Position numbers and translations under genes: made by a program
Shown: positions 1 to 7,237 of the stretch, in pieces
Numbering within the stretch: the first letter of the stretch is position 1
Layout of the letters: each line of letters begins with the position of its first letter
Assembly: GCA_036847185.1 (NCBI GenBank)
Contig: DAIUAM010000041.1
Span: 1-27,777, forward strand
Source of the DNA: UBA4738 sp002413305
GTDB lineage: Bacteria; Actinomycetota; UBA4738
Direction of reading: 5' to 3'
DNA length: 27,777 nucleotides
The notes under the pieces: generated by a model
Databases searched by the model: none
Told to the model about the DNA's origin: nothing
Seen by the model: the letters and a program-made list of their open reading frames with translations, nothing else

Positions 1-425
1 GGGATGGGGAGCGTTCCTGCCGGAGCGGCGGGGAGTTGCGTGAGCGCCTGCGCCGTGGCCGCGTCCCACACCTTGTTGAGCTCGCTTTGGTAGTAGATGA
101 TGCCCGTCCCCGAAACGAAGATGTAGAGGATCGTGCCGAGCACGGCCGACATGGTCGGGGGGTTTCCGGATGTTCGCTGCATGCGCGTGATGTGCCGGTC
201 GCCGAGCTGATAGAACGTGATCCATCCCCAGATCGGGATGATGATCGAGAGCGTCATCAAGCCGGGCTTGATGCTGTCGTCACGAAGATACCGCTTCGCC
301 TCGTCGTGAACCTTGTAGTACCACACGAACAGATAGATCCCGACCGTCACGATGACCAGGATCCACACCCCGAACGGGCTCCTCCGCTTGTACTCCTGAC
401 CGTTGATACTGATGACCTCCGCCAT
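1..425 (-). CDS. DUF4234-family membrane protein (C-terminus beyond window)
   Basis: This frame reads in from an ATG at 425-423 and stays open to the window edge, so at least 141 residues are present and the C-terminus is missing. GGAGG lies about six bases upstream of the start. The N-terminal part (YKRRSPFGVW followed by a helix and WYYKVHDEAKRY) is the pattern I associate with DUF4234, a family of small membrane proteins of unknown role. Three hydrophobic helices are visible at about residues 18-37, 55-73 and 91-111, joined by basic loops. The gene is divergent from the membrane protein gene at 569, with facing promoters between them. The family call rests on recognition of the motif; no function can be given. 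Confidence 0.8.
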   Translation of the reverse strand, partial: MAEVISINGQEYKRRSPFGVWILVIVTVGIYLFVWYYKVHDEAKRYLRDDSIKPGLMTLSIIIPIWGWITFYQLGDRHITRMQRTSGNPPTMSAVLGTILYIFVSGTGIIYYQSELNKVWDAATAQALTQLPAAPAGTLPI

Positions 426-455
426 CACCCCTCCTCTGGCCTACCCCGTGGCCGG

Positions 456-484
456 ACTGTACGGCCTCCATGAGGTCCGTACAA
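456..484 (-). promoter_or_regulatory. Candidate sigma70-type promoter for the DUF4234 gene
   Basis: On the minus strand TTGTAC (484-479) and TACAGT (461-456) are separated by 17 bases. Transcription would start about 24 bases before the ATG at 425. It overlaps the upstream part of the divergent promoter region. Confidence 0.45.
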
Positions 485-499
485 CATGGCCACGGGTAC

Positions 500-528
500 T
501 TGGTCTGGGCGAGGTCGGAGCATACAAT
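500..528 (+). promoter_or_regulatory. Candidate sigma70-type promoter for the 569 membrane protein gene
   Basis: TTGGTC (500-505) and TACAAT (523-528) are separated by 17 bases. The -10 box matches the consensus at five of six positions. Transcription would start near 535, giving a leader of about 34 bases with an AAGGGGG ribosome binding site. Confidence 0.5.
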
Positions 529-568
529 CTCGCAGTTCGGCAACCGTGCCGATGAGAAGGGGGTTCGA

Positions 569-1045
569 ATGGCTCAACGTCCGGGGTTCGACATGAGCAA
601 GGTTTCGATGAACGACAAGATCCTGCTCGGAGTGACTGCGGCATTCCTCATCGACAGCTTCCTTCCATGGCAGCGCGTCTGCGTGTCTGTGGGCGCTCTG
701 GGGAAGGTGTGCGGGAGCGCCAGCGCGTGGGGCGGAAGCGCGTCCTGGGCGGGCGTGCTCGCCGGCTTGGCGTCGATCCTGCTGCTCGTGACGCAGATCG
801 TTCCGATGCTGGGCGCGAAGGTGCCCCCGGCCCTCGCCACGGTCCCGACGATCGCCATCCTGGCCGGCGCGACCGCGGTGTTCGGAATCCTCAAGTTCTT
901 GTTGACCCTGGGGAACTCCGCCTATCTGTTCGGCTACATCGGGTTGATCCTGGCCCTGGCCATCGCCTACTACGGGTGGCTGCATTTCCGGGCCACGCAG
1001 TCGCCGCCCATGCCTCCCAGCGCGGAGCCGACCTCGACGGCGTAG
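569..1045 (+). CDS. Hypothetical four-helix membrane protein
   Basis: The product is 158 residues from an ATG at 569. The frame is open further upstream, but this ATG is preceded by AAGGGGG at normal spacing and lies 34 bases after a predicted transcription start, so I place the start here. Hydrophobic helices are visible at about residues 17-34, 59-80, 88-112 and 118-138. The N-terminus is polar, with an SFLPW motif at the end of helix 1. Two cysteines lie in the first extracytoplasmic loop (RVCVS and KVCGS) and might form a disulfide. The C-terminal tail is rich in Pro, Ser and Thr. I do not recognise a named family. Its partner across the divergent promoter region is also a small membrane protein. 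Confidence 0.8.
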   Translation: MAQRPGFDMSKVSMNDKILLGVTAAFLIDSFLPWQRVCVSVGALGKVCGSASAWGGSASWAGVLAGLASILLLVTQIVPMLGAKVPPALATVPTIAILAGATAVFGILKFLLTLGNSAYLFGYIGLILALAIAYYGWLHFRATQSPPMPPSAEPTSTA

Positions 1046-1059
1046 GCGGGGTCACCAGT

Positions 1060-1073
1060 CGCCCGGCCGGGCG
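1060..1073 (+). terminator. Possible terminator after the 569 gene
   Basis: The 14-base palindrome CGCCCGGCCGGGCG can fold as a five-pair stem with a four-base loop and is followed by TCCTCTT. It begins 14 bases after the stop codon. The T tract is weak, so this is tentative. Confidence 0.3.
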
Positions 1074-1141
1074 TCCTCTTCGGGCGCACCGGCACCGATC
1101 CGCGGCTACGGGCTCGCCCCGATGTGGGAAGCTAGCCAGCC

Positions 1142-1921
1142 GTGACCGCCGACCAGACGCCGAACGAAACGGAATCGGAGGAACCGGTGGCGGCGCCCGC
1201 CCCGGCCGGACTCCCCCACGGCAGCGCGGTCCTTCGGCTCCAGGATGTCGATCTCGTCATCGACCGGCTCCACGCCCGGCTCGCCCAGCTCGAGACGGGC
1301 GACGAGCTTCGGGTCGCCCGCCAGCGGATGGCCGACGCCGAAGGACGCTTCTCCGAGGCCCGGTTCGCGGTGGAGGACGTGGCGCGCGAACAGCGCCGGA
1401 TCGAGGGCGACGTCGATTCGATCCAGCAGAAGACCGATGCGGAGCGCAAGCGGATGGTCGACGGGAGCGTGGCCAACGCCAGGGAGCTCCAGTCGATGGC
1501 CGCCGAGGTGGAGAGCCTGACGCACCGCAAGTCGCGGATGGAGGACGGCCTGCTCGACCTCATGGAGCGTCGCGAGGAGCTGGAATCGAAGCTCCCGCCC
1601 CTGGAGGCGGAGCTGGCCGAGGCTCGCGACCGGCAGGTCCTGATCGAGGAGACGTCCGGCAAGGACCTGGTGGAGGTCGACCAAGCCCTCAGGGACCGGA
1701 CCGCCGAGCGCCAGCAGGCCGCGGTTGCGGTGGACCCGAGCCTGCTGGAGCTGTATGAGGATCTTCGCCGCCAGAAGAAGGGCATCGGGGCGGCCGCCCT
1801 GGTCGACGGGGTGTGTCAGGCCTGCCACCAGAAGCTGTCGCCCGTCTACATCGACCGGCTGAAGCGGAGCGGTGACGTCTGGAGGTGCGAGTACTGCCGA
1901 CGGATCCTGGTCCCCGACTGA
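1142..1921 (+). CDS. Coiled-coil protein with C-terminal C4 zinc ribbon
   Basis: The product is 259 residues from a GTG start. A long charged stretch rich in Glu, Arg, Leu and Ala (about residues 30-205) is predicted to form an antiparallel coiled coil. It is followed by a zinc ribbon with cysteine pairs C225/C228 (CQAC) and C249/C252 (CEYC). This is the architecture of the C4-type zinc-ribbon family (Pfam zf-RING_7, e.g. mycobacterial Rv2229c), a suspected nucleic-acid-binding protein whose role is not settled. The next gene, an RNase HI, overlaps its last 37 bases in another frame; the same pair is neighbouring in mycobacteria (Rv2229c-Rv2228c). The ribosome binding site before the GTG is weak. 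Confidence 0.88.
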   Translation: MTADQTPNETESEEPVAAPAPAGLPHGSAVLRLQDVDLVIDRLHARLAQLETGDELRVARQRMADAEGRFSEARFAVEDVAREQRRIEGDVDSIQQKTDAERKRMVDGSVANARELQSMAAEVESLTHRKSRMEDGLLDLMERREELESKLPPLEAELAEARDRQVLIEETSGKDLVEVDQALRDRTAERQQAAVAVDPSLLELYEDLRRQKKGIGAAALVDGVCQACHQKLSPVYIDRLKRSGDVWRCEYCRRILVPD

Positions 1922-2367
1922 TCGTCAACTGCGACGGCGCAGCCCGCGGGAACCCCGGACCGGCGGGGATCGGGGCCGTCGTCGCTACCCCCGACGGGCG
2001 GGTGCTCGCGGAGATCGCCGAGGGCATCGGGGTGGCCACGAACAACGTCGCCGAGTACCGGGCGGCCATCGCCGGCCTGGCCCGCGTGCGCGAGCTCGGC
2101 GGACGCGTGGTCCTGGTCCGCTCCGACAGCCGACTCCTGGTCGAACAGCTCGCCGGACGCTACCGGGTCAAGAACCCGACCCTCATCAAGCTCCATCTTG
2201 AGGTCCGCCGTCTGATGCAGGAGTTCGACTCGGTGTGGTTCGAACACGTCCCGCGCGAACAGAACAAGCACGCCGACAAGCTCGCCAACCGGGGCGTGGA
2301 CGAATGGCTGGCCGGCGCGGGCCGCGGCTACCGGCCGTCCGGACCACCTCCCGGGCTGTTCGACTGA
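1885..2367 (+). CDS. rnhA: Ribonuclease HI family protein
   Basis: The product is 160 residues and belongs to the RNase H fold that cleaves the RNA strand of RNA-DNA hybrids. The four catalytic acidic residues are visible: D17 in CDGAARGNPGPAG, E57 in NNVAEYRA, D81 in VRSDSRLL and D131 in NKHADKLAN. The frame closes just upstream (TGA at 1873), so the only standard start is the GTG at 1885, inside the end of the zinc-ribbon gene. Translation is therefore probably coupled to that gene. Mycobacterial Rv2228c carries an extra phosphatase domain after the RNase H domain; this protein lacks it. The gene symbol is by family and could equally be a paralogue name. Confidence 0.9.
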   Translation: MRVLPTDPGPRLIVNCDGAARGNPGPAGIGAVVATPDGRVLAEIAEGIGVATNNVAEYRAAIAGLARVRELGGRVVLVRSDSRLLVEQLAGRYRVKNPTLIKLHLEVRRLMQEFDSVWFEHVPREQNKHADKLANRGVDEWLAGAGRGYRPSGPPPGLFD

Positions 2368-2426
2368 GACGAGTGGGCTCAGGCCCCGCGGCGGCGGAGG
2401 ACGAACAACGCGGCGCCGCCCGTCAC

Positions 2427-2454
2427 CTGGAACGCGCAGGTCAGCGCCTATACT
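2427..2454 (+). promoter_or_regulatory. Candidate rnpB promoter
   Basis: TATACT at 2449-2454 matches the -10 consensus at five of six positions and sits 10 bases before the 5' strand of the RNase P P1 helix. A weak -35 candidate (CTGGAA, 2427-2432) lies 16 bases upstream. Confidence 0.5.
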
Positions 2455-2463
2455 GAACGCCGG

Positions 2464-2884
2464 GAAGGAGTCGGCCGGGCGGCCGCGGCCCGCGTTCGCG
2501 CCCTCGTGGCCGGTCGCGGGTCGAGGAAAGTCCGGACTCCGCAGGGCAGGATGCTGGGTAACGCCCAGGCGGGGCGACCCGCGGAAAGCGCCACAGAAAC
2601 AGACCGCCACCGTCCTCGAAACGGCTCGACGCCGGGGACGGAGGTAAGGGTGAAACGGTGAGGTAAGAGCTCACCAGCGGACCGGGTGACCGGCCGGCTC
2701 GGCATGCCCCATCCGGAGCAAGGCCAAGCAGGGAGCGGGCGGCCCGCCCATCGCTCCCGGGTAGGCTGCAGCGGCGTCCGGCGACGGACGCCGGAGGGTC
2801 GCGGCGACGCGGCTCCCAGAGGGATGGCCGCCACCTCGCGGTTCGCCGCGAGAGACAGAATCCGGCTTACAGGCCGGCTCCTTC
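2464..2884 (+). ncRNA. rnpB: RNase P RNA, bacterial type A
   Basis: This is the catalytic RNA of RNase P, which matures the 5' end of tRNAs. The universally conserved core is visible: GAGGAAAGTCCGG at 2523-2535, ACAGAAA near 2593, GGTAAGGGTGAAACGGTG with the following TAAGAGCTCACCAGC around 2642-2677, and AGACAGAATCCGGCTTAC near 2853-2870. The ends are fixed by a 12-pair P1 helix between 2465-2476 and 2872-2883, complementary except for one G-U pair. The length of about 420 bases is normal for type A. A -10 box lies immediately upstream. Open frames crossing this segment are not genes. Confidence 0.96.
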
Positions 2885-2932
2885 CCCCTCTTTCGATGTG
2901 TCCCCCCGCCCGCCCTCGGGTAAGAGTTGCCG

Positions 2933-3178
2933 ATGGCGACCGAGACCGAAGAGAAGCGTTGCCCCCAGTGCGGCGAGGGTGTCCTCGTTGACCTCACGTT
3001 CCGCGAAGGCTCACCGGACGACGTCGCCGAACCGATCCAGACCGCGGATACGCGCCAGGTCGAAACCTACTCGTGCGGCCACGAGGTCGTGGGGCCGAAG
3101 CTCGACCGCTCCGCCACGCGGGACGGCGCGCTTGAGGTCGAACATCGCACCTCCGAGGAGACCGCCGAACAGCCCTGA
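2933..3178 (+). CDS. Small Cys-containing hypothetical protein downstream of rnpB
   Basis: The product is 81 residues from ATG 2933; an in-frame TTG six bases earlier is less likely. It has CPQCGEG near the N-terminus and a CGHEV motif about residue 47, so three cysteines and a histidine could bind one metal ion in a zinc-ribbon-like fold. The rest is acidic and polar. I do not recognise a named family. It begins 50 bases after the RNase P RNA and may share its transcript. Its stop codon lies four bases from the end of convergent lipA. Confidence 0.7.
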   Translation: MATETEEKRCPQCGEGVLVDLTFREGSPDDVAEPIQTADTRQVETYSCGHEVVGPKLDRSATRDGALEVEHRTSEETAEQP

Positions 3179-3182
3179 GTGA

Positions 3183-4130
3183 TCAGCTGACGGCCAGCGC
3201 TGCGGTCGCCCTCCGGAACTGCTCGCCCGCGTGGTAGGAGGACCGGACCAGCGGGCCGGCTTCAACGTGGGCGAACCCGAGCTCCTCCATCCCGAACCGA
3301 GCGTGGTCCCCGAACTCCTCGGGCGTGACCCACCGGTCGACCGGCAGGTGGTACGCCGTCGGCTGCAGGTACTGGCCCATGGTCAGCAGGTCGCAGCCGG
3401 TCTCCCGGATGTCGCGCATGGCCTGGGGGATCTCGTCTGGCCGCTCGCCCATGCCCAGGATGAGGTTCGACTTCGTGACCTGCGCGGGCCGGAGTCGCTT
3501 GGCGATCCGGAGCACCTCCAGCGACCGGTCGTAGCCGAAAGCCGGCCGGATCTTCGGGTGGAGCCTGCGGACCGTCTCCAGGTTGTGGGCGAACACATCC
3601 GGCTCGGCATCGATGACCGTCCGGATGTCCGGTTCTCCGCCCTGGAAGTCCGAAGGGAGAAGCTCGACCCCGCATCCGGGGACCGCTTCGCGCACCGCAC
3701 GCACACACGCGGCCCAGAGCCGCGCCCCGCCGTCCTCCAGGTCGTCGCGCGCCACGCCGGTGATGACCACGTACCGCAGGCCCATCTCCCGGACCGCGTC
3801 GGCAACCCGCTGCGGTTCGGATTCGTCCACGTCGAACGGCTTTGCGGTCATCACGTCGCAGAAGCCGCACCGGCGGGTGCACCGGTCGCCGAGGATCAGG
3901 AAGGTCGCCTCGCGGTCCTCCCAGCACTCGAAGATGTTCGGACAGCCGGCCTCCTCGCAGACCGTGTGCAGGGACCCGGCGCGCATGAGCTGCTTCAGCT
4001 CGGTGTAGTTGGGCCCGAACCGGGCCCGCGTCTTCAGCCACTCGGGCTTGCGGGAGGCCTGACCCCCACCGGTCTCAACGATCGGGAGGTACAAGCGCCG
4101 CTTGTGCGGGTTGTGGTCGCGCGAGGGCAT
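3183..4130 (-). CDS. lipA: Lipoyl synthase
   Basis: The product is 315 residues, the usual length for LipA. It is a radical SAM enzyme that inserts two sulfur atoms into protein-bound octanoyl groups to make the lipoyl cofactor. Both iron-sulfur cluster motifs are present: C58, C63 and C69 in CEEAGCPNIFEC for the auxiliary cluster that donates sulfur, and C84, C88 and C91 in CTRRCGFC for the radical SAM cluster. The C-terminal RSSY motif supplies the serine ligand of the auxiliary cluster. No ribosome binding site precedes the ATG, but a TACACT box sits seven bases before it, suggesting a leaderless mRNA. A strong hairpin separates it from the upstream E1/GNAT operon. Confidence 0.97.
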   Translation of the reverse strand: MPSRDHNPHKRRLYLPIVETGGGQASRKPEWLKTRARFGPNYTELKQLMRAGSLHTVCEEAGCPNIFECWEDREATFLILGDRCTRRCGFCDVMTAKPFDVDESEPQRVADAVREMGLRYVVITGVARDDLEDGGARLWAACVRAVREAVPGCGVELLPSDFQGGEPDIRTVIDAEPDVFAHNLETVRRLHPKIRPAFGYDRSLEVLRIAKRLRPAQVTKSNLILGMGERPDEIPQAMRDIRETGCDLLTMGQYLQPTAYHLPVDRWVTPEEFGDHARFGMEELGFAHVEAGPLVRSSYHAGEQFRRATAALAVS

Positions 4131-4137
4131 GGAAGCC

Positions 4138-4143
4138 AGTGTA
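4138..4143 (-). promoter_or_regulatory. Candidate -10 box for leaderless lipA transcript
   Basis: The minus strand reads TACACT seven bases before the lipA ATG, so transcription would start at or next to the start codon. No convincing -35 box or Shine-Dalgarno sequence was seen. Confidence 0.4.
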
Positions 4144-4167
4144 GCCGCGGGGTCGCGAACGAGAAGA

Positions 4168-4198
4168 AGCGGGCCCGGCGGCTCCCTCCGGGCCCGCT
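4168..4198 (-). terminator. Terminator hairpin of the E1/GNAT operon
   Basis: AGCGGGCCCGG (4168-4178) and its perfect complement CCGGGCCCGCT (4188-4198) form an 11-pair stem with a nine-base loop. On the minus strand the stem is followed by TCTTCTCG. It lies 22 bases after the GNAT stop and before the lipA promoter. Confidence 0.65.
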
Positions 4199-4220
4199 CA
4201 CCTCGTCTTTCGGACGGAGC

Positions 4221-4778
4221 CTATCCCGAGGCCGCCGTCAAAGGGAGGGGCCATTCTTCGCGGGTGAGCGCGAAGATCAGGTGGTCCTCCCACCTCCCGG
4301 CGATCTCCAGGTAGCGTTCGGCCAGGCCCTCCAGCCGGAACCCGTTCTTCTCCAGTACCCGCCGGGACGGCGTGTTCCGCGGCATCACCGCAGCCTGGAG
4401 CCGGTGCAACCCGGCCGTCCCCAGCGCGAACGCCGCCGTCAGGCGGACGGCCTCGGTCGCGTGCCCCCGCCCGTTCGACGCCTCCTCGACCCAGTACCCG
4501 AGGTGCGCGTTGAGGAACGGGTGGCGGGAGATCGAGGACAGCTCCAGTCGCCCCACCAGGCGGTTCCCGCAGGTGATGCCGAACACGTACGCCACACCGA
4601 CCGAGCGGACGACCGTGGCAGCGTTCAGCTCCTCGCCGACGCCGTCCAGCGTGTAGAACGAATCGGGGCGGGCCGGTTCGAATGGCCGCAGGAATTCGCG
4701 GTTCGCCAGCAACAGCTCGAGCATGGCCGGCGCGTCCGCCGGTTCGAGCGCGCGGATCCCGATCTCCCCCGAGCTCAG
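4221..4778 (-). CDS. GNAT acetyltransferase, RimJ/RimL type
   Basis: The product is about 185 residues. It has the RimJ-like GNAT pattern: an N-terminal strand IRALEPADAPAMLELL, a central YWVEEASNGRGHATEAV segment carrying the acetyl-CoA loop, and the family C-terminal signature NTPSRRVLEKNGFRLEG. These enzymes transfer acetyl from acetyl-CoA to N-terminal or side-chain amines; the substrate is unknown. No ATG, GTG or TTG in frame can give a complete first strand. The best start is CTG at 4778, which overlaps the E1 beta stop as CTGA and has AAGGAG 11 bases upstream. The next in-frame ATG would remove the first strand. It is the last gene of the E1 operon, followed by a strong hairpin. Confidence 0.85.
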   Translation of the reverse strand: MSSGEIGIRALEPADAPAMLELLLANREFLRPFEPARPDSFYTLDGVGEELNAATVVRSVGVAYVFGITCGNRLVGRLELSSISRHPFLNAHLGYWVEEASNGRGHATEAVRLTAAFALGTAGLHRLQAAVMPRNTPSRRVLEKNGFRLEGLAERYLEIAGRWEDHLIFALTREEWPLPLTAASG

Positions 4779-5761
4779 AACTTCGCGAGCTCCTTCATCC
4801 GCGCGTAGATCTTCTCGGTGTCGGGCATGAAGGCGTGCTCGAGTGGCCCGGCGAAACCCATGGCCGGCACGTCCGGTCCTCCCAGACGGGCCACCGGCGC
4901 ATCCAGGTCGAACATCAGCTCCTCGCCGATCATGGCCGAGATCTCCGCCCCCGCCCCGTACGTCCGGTTGTCCTCGTACACCACCATCGCCTTGCCGGTC
5001 TTGCGGACCGAGTCGAGGATCGCCTCCCGGTCGAGGGGGGCGATGGTCCGGACGTCCACGACTTCGACGCTGAAGCCCTCCTCGTCCTGCAGGCGCTGCG
5101 CGGCCTCGAGGCAGAGGTGGAGCATGAGGCCGTAGGCGATGGCGGTCAGGTCCTCGCCCTCCCGCTTCACGTCGGCCTTGCCGATCGGGACCGTGTACCG
5201 CTCGTCGGGGACGTCGCCCTTGATCAGCCGGTACGTCTTCTTGTGCTCGAGGAACAGGACGGGGTCCGGGTCGTCGATCGCGGAGAGCAGGAGGCCCTTC
5301 GTGTCGTAGGCGGTCGAGGGCAGCACGACCTTCAGGCCCGGCACGTGGCCGTAGAACGCCTCGATCGACTGGGAGTGGTATAGCGCGCCGTGTACCCCGC
5401 CGCCCCACGGCGCCCGGACCACCAGCGGGCAGTTCCAGTCGCCGGCGCTCCGGTACCGGATGCGGGCGGCTTCGCTGACCAGCTGGTCGAAGGCCGGATG
5501 GATGAAATCGGCGAACTGGATCTCCGCCACCGGGAGCAGACCGTTCATGGCCATCCCGATCGCCGAGCCCACGATGCCGGATTCGGCGAGGGGCGTGTCC
5601 ACCACGCGGCGTTCACCGAACTCATCGAGGAAACCGGCGGTTGCCCGGAAGACGCCGCCCCGTGCGCCGACGTCCTCGCCGAGCACCAGGACCCGTTCGT
5701 CCTGTTTCATCTCGTCCCACAGGGTGTCGTGGATCGTCTGGACGATGTTCTTCTCGGTCAT
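4775..5761 (-). CDS. 2-oxoacid dehydrogenase E1 component, beta subunit
   Basis: The product is 328 residues, normal for the family. With the alpha subunit it forms the thiamine-diphosphate heterotetramer that decarboxylates a 2-oxoacid and passes the acyl group to lipoyl-E2. Typical segments are LGEDVGARGGVFRAT near the N-terminus, DTPLAESGIVGSAIGMA, AEIQFADFIHPAFDQLVSE and the C-terminal VARLGGPDVP. The start at ATG 5761 overlaps the alpha-subunit stop as ATGA, a sign of translational coupling; the frame is open further upstream but that part is inside the alpha gene. The partner looks like the branched-chain type, so this may act on branched-chain 2-oxoacids rather than pyruvate. Confidence 0.93.
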   Translation of the reverse strand: MTEKNIVQTIHDTLWDEMKQDERVLVLGEDVGARGGVFRATAGFLDEFGERRVVDTPLAESGIVGSAIGMAMNGLLPVAEIQFADFIHPAFDQLVSEAARIRYRSAGDWNCPLVVRAPWGGGVHGALYHSQSIEAFYGHVPGLKVVLPSTAYDTKGLLLSAIDDPDPVLFLEHKKTYRLIKGDVPDERYTVPIGKADVKREGEDLTAIAYGLMLHLCLEAAQRLQDEEGFSVEVVDVRTIAPLDREAILDSVRKTGKAMVVYEDNRTYGAGAEISAMIGEELMFDLDAPVARLGGPDVPAMGFAGPLEHAFMPDTEKIYARMKELAKF

Positions 5762-6795
5762 TGCTCGCCGCCCCTTTCGGCGGGTTCGGCGAAGACGTGG
5801 AGCAGGCCGCTCTCCGGCGGGGGATCGGGGGCGTTCCACGCTGCCTCGACCTCCGCGTCGACCTCCGCCTTCAGCTCGGTGCGGATGCGTTCGATCCTCT
5901 CGTCGTCGAGCAGGCCGAGGCGCTTCAGCTCGTCCGCGAACAGAATCAGCGAGTCGTTCCGCTTCGCCTCCTCGACCTCCTCGCGGCTGCGGTAGGTGCG
6001 GTCGTCGTCGTCGGAGGTGTGGGGATGGAAGCGGTAGGTCTTCAGCTCGACCAGGGTCGGGCCGCCGCCGTTCCGTGCCTTGTCCACCGCTCTCCTCGAC
6101 GCCTCATAGCAGGCCAGCACGTCGTTGCCTTCGACGATCACGCCCTCGAACCCGTAGGCGGAGGCGCGCTCGGCGACGTTCTTCACCGCCATCTGCTTGG
6201 AGAGCGGCACGCTGATCGCGTATTTGTTGTTCTCGCAGTACCAGACCACCGGGAGCTTGTGGATCCCGGCGAAGTTCAGCCCCTCGTGCCAGTCGCCCTC
6301 GCTGGTCGCGCCGTCGCCGAACCAGCAGCCGACCACGCCGTCCTCGCCCCGGTACTGGAAGGCGTAGGCGGCGCCCGCCGCGTGCGGGACCTGCGTGGCG
6401 ATGGGGGACGAGCCGGTCATGATGCCCAGCGCCCGCGAGCTCCAGTGGGCCGGCATCTGCCGGCCACCGCTGGACGGGTCGTCCCGCTTGCCGAACACAC
6501 CGAGGAACACGTCCCTCGCTGTCAGCCCGGCGGTCAGGCAGACCGCCATGTCCCGGTAGTAGGGGACGAAGAGGTCCTTCCCCTTCTGATACGCCCAGGC
6601 CGTGCCGACCTGGCAGCCCTCGTGGCCGGAGACCGGCACCACGAACGGCGCCTTGCCTTGCCGGTTCAGCCGGAACTGCGCTTCATCGCACAACCGGGCC
6701 ATGACCATCGTCCGGTACATCGCGAGGAGGTCGTCCCCAGAGAGTCCGAGCGACTCATGGCGGCTGCCGGTCTGCTCCCTCACCCGTGTAGCCAC
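5758..6795 (-). CDS. 2-oxoacid dehydrogenase E1 alpha subunit, branched-chain-like
   Basis: The product is 345 residues from a GTG start with GGGGTGAT just upstream. It binds thiamine diphosphate through the motif that begins GDGATSEGDWHE and ends CENN. Several segments resemble branched-chain 2-oxoacid dehydrogenase E1 alpha more than pyruvate dehydrogenase: GGRQMPAHW, SSPIATQVPHAAGAAYA, AISVPLSKQ, EGNDVLACYEA and TYRFHPHTSDDDD. Because a separate AceE is encoded in this window, a role in valine, leucine and isoleucine breakdown or branched fatty acid primer supply is plausible, but acetoin or pyruvate use cannot be excluded. It is the first gene of a three-gene operon (E1 alpha, E1 beta, GNAT). 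Confidence 0.92.
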   Translation of the reverse strand: MATRVREQTGSRHESLGLSGDDLLAMYRTMVMARLCDEAQFRLNRQGKAPFVVPVSGHEGCQVGTAWAYQKGKDLFVPYYRDMAVCLTAGLTARDVFLGVFGKRDDPSSGGRQMPAHWSSRALGIMTGSSPIATQVPHAAGAAYAFQYRGEDGVVGCWFGDGATSEGDWHEGLNFAGIHKLPVVWYCENNKYAISVPLSKQMAVKNVAERASAYGFEGVIVEGNDVLACYEASRRAVDKARNGGGPTLVELKTYRFHPHTSDDDDRTYRSREEVEEAKRNDSLILFADELKRLGLLDDERIERIRTELKAEVDAEVEAAWNAPDPPPESGLLHVFAEPAERGGEQ

Positions 6796-6827
6796 ACATC
6801 ACCCCTGTGTCGGTTGGAAACGGGGCG

Positions 6828-6833
6828 ATTCTA
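6828..6833 (-). promoter_or_regulatory. Candidate -10 box of the E1 alpha/beta/GNAT operon
   Basis: The minus strand reads TAGAAT (five of six to consensus) in the context TGTTAGAATCG. The start codon lies 32 bases downstream, leaving room for a leader with a ribosome binding site. No clear -35 box is seen. The same TTAGAAT string precedes the gene at 27327. Confidence 0.4.
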
Positions 6834-6928
6834 ACATCGGGGTTCCGGACGCCCGCCTGGGACGCTCGTGCGTGTCGGTGCTGCGCGTGGGCTGCTTCGG
6901 CATCCCGGTCGGGAGTGGAACGCGTCGG

Positions 6929-7237
6929 CTAGGCGCTGACGGCCAAGGCGAAGTCGCCCCCACGGAACCCGTCGCATAGCTCCTTGCACGAAGCGAACTT
7001 CTCGCGAAACCCCTCGCTGTTCTTCCACGACTCGCGGGACTCCACGTCGGCCCAGTCCGAGAAGGACACGAAGTGGCTCGCGTCTTGCGCGTCCCTGATC
7101 AGGGTCGCGGACCGAAACCCCGCGATGTTGTCGCGACTCCATTGCAACCAGTCGCGCCAGCGACCGACGAACTCCTCCTCATTGCCCGGTGTGACCGACC
7201 AATCGCCGGAGGCCCAGGTGGTTACCGCGTCACCCAT
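6929..7237 (-). CDS. Small ABM-like monooxygenase-fold protein
   Basis: The product is 102 residues from ATG 7237, preceded by AAGGAG at good spacing; the frame stays open upstream but lacks a better start. The pattern of an N-terminal strand, EEEFVGRWRDWLQWSR helix, GFRSATLIRD strand, FVSFSDWADVESRESWKNS and FREKFASCKELCDGF helix fits the dimeric alpha/beta barrel family of antibiotic biosynthesis monooxygenase-like proteins. Members include heme-degrading and quinone-oxidising enzymes, but many have no known substrate and none can be assigned here. It is divergent from the SnoaL-like gene at 7411 across 173 bases. Confidence 0.82.
   Translation of the reverse strand: MGDAVTTWASGDWSVTPGNEEEFVGRWRDWLQWSRDNIAGFRSATLIRDAQDASHFVSFSDWADVESRESWKNSEGFREKFASCKELCDGFRGGDFALAVSA

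Noticed and set aside
2427..2900. Protein-coding frames across the RNase P RNA
   Set aside because: The conserved RNase P core and closing P1 helix explain the segment; the frames have no domains.
3231..4808. Long plus-strand open frame antisense to lipA and the GNAT gene
   Set aside because: The minus strand carries complete catalytic motifs of LipA and GNAT; the antisense product has none and shows shadow composition.
5758..6795. Naming the alpha-subunit gene pdhA
   Set aside because: Its motifs fit the branched-chain class at least as well, and AceE already supplies pyruvate dehydrogenase E1 here, so no specific symbol was given.
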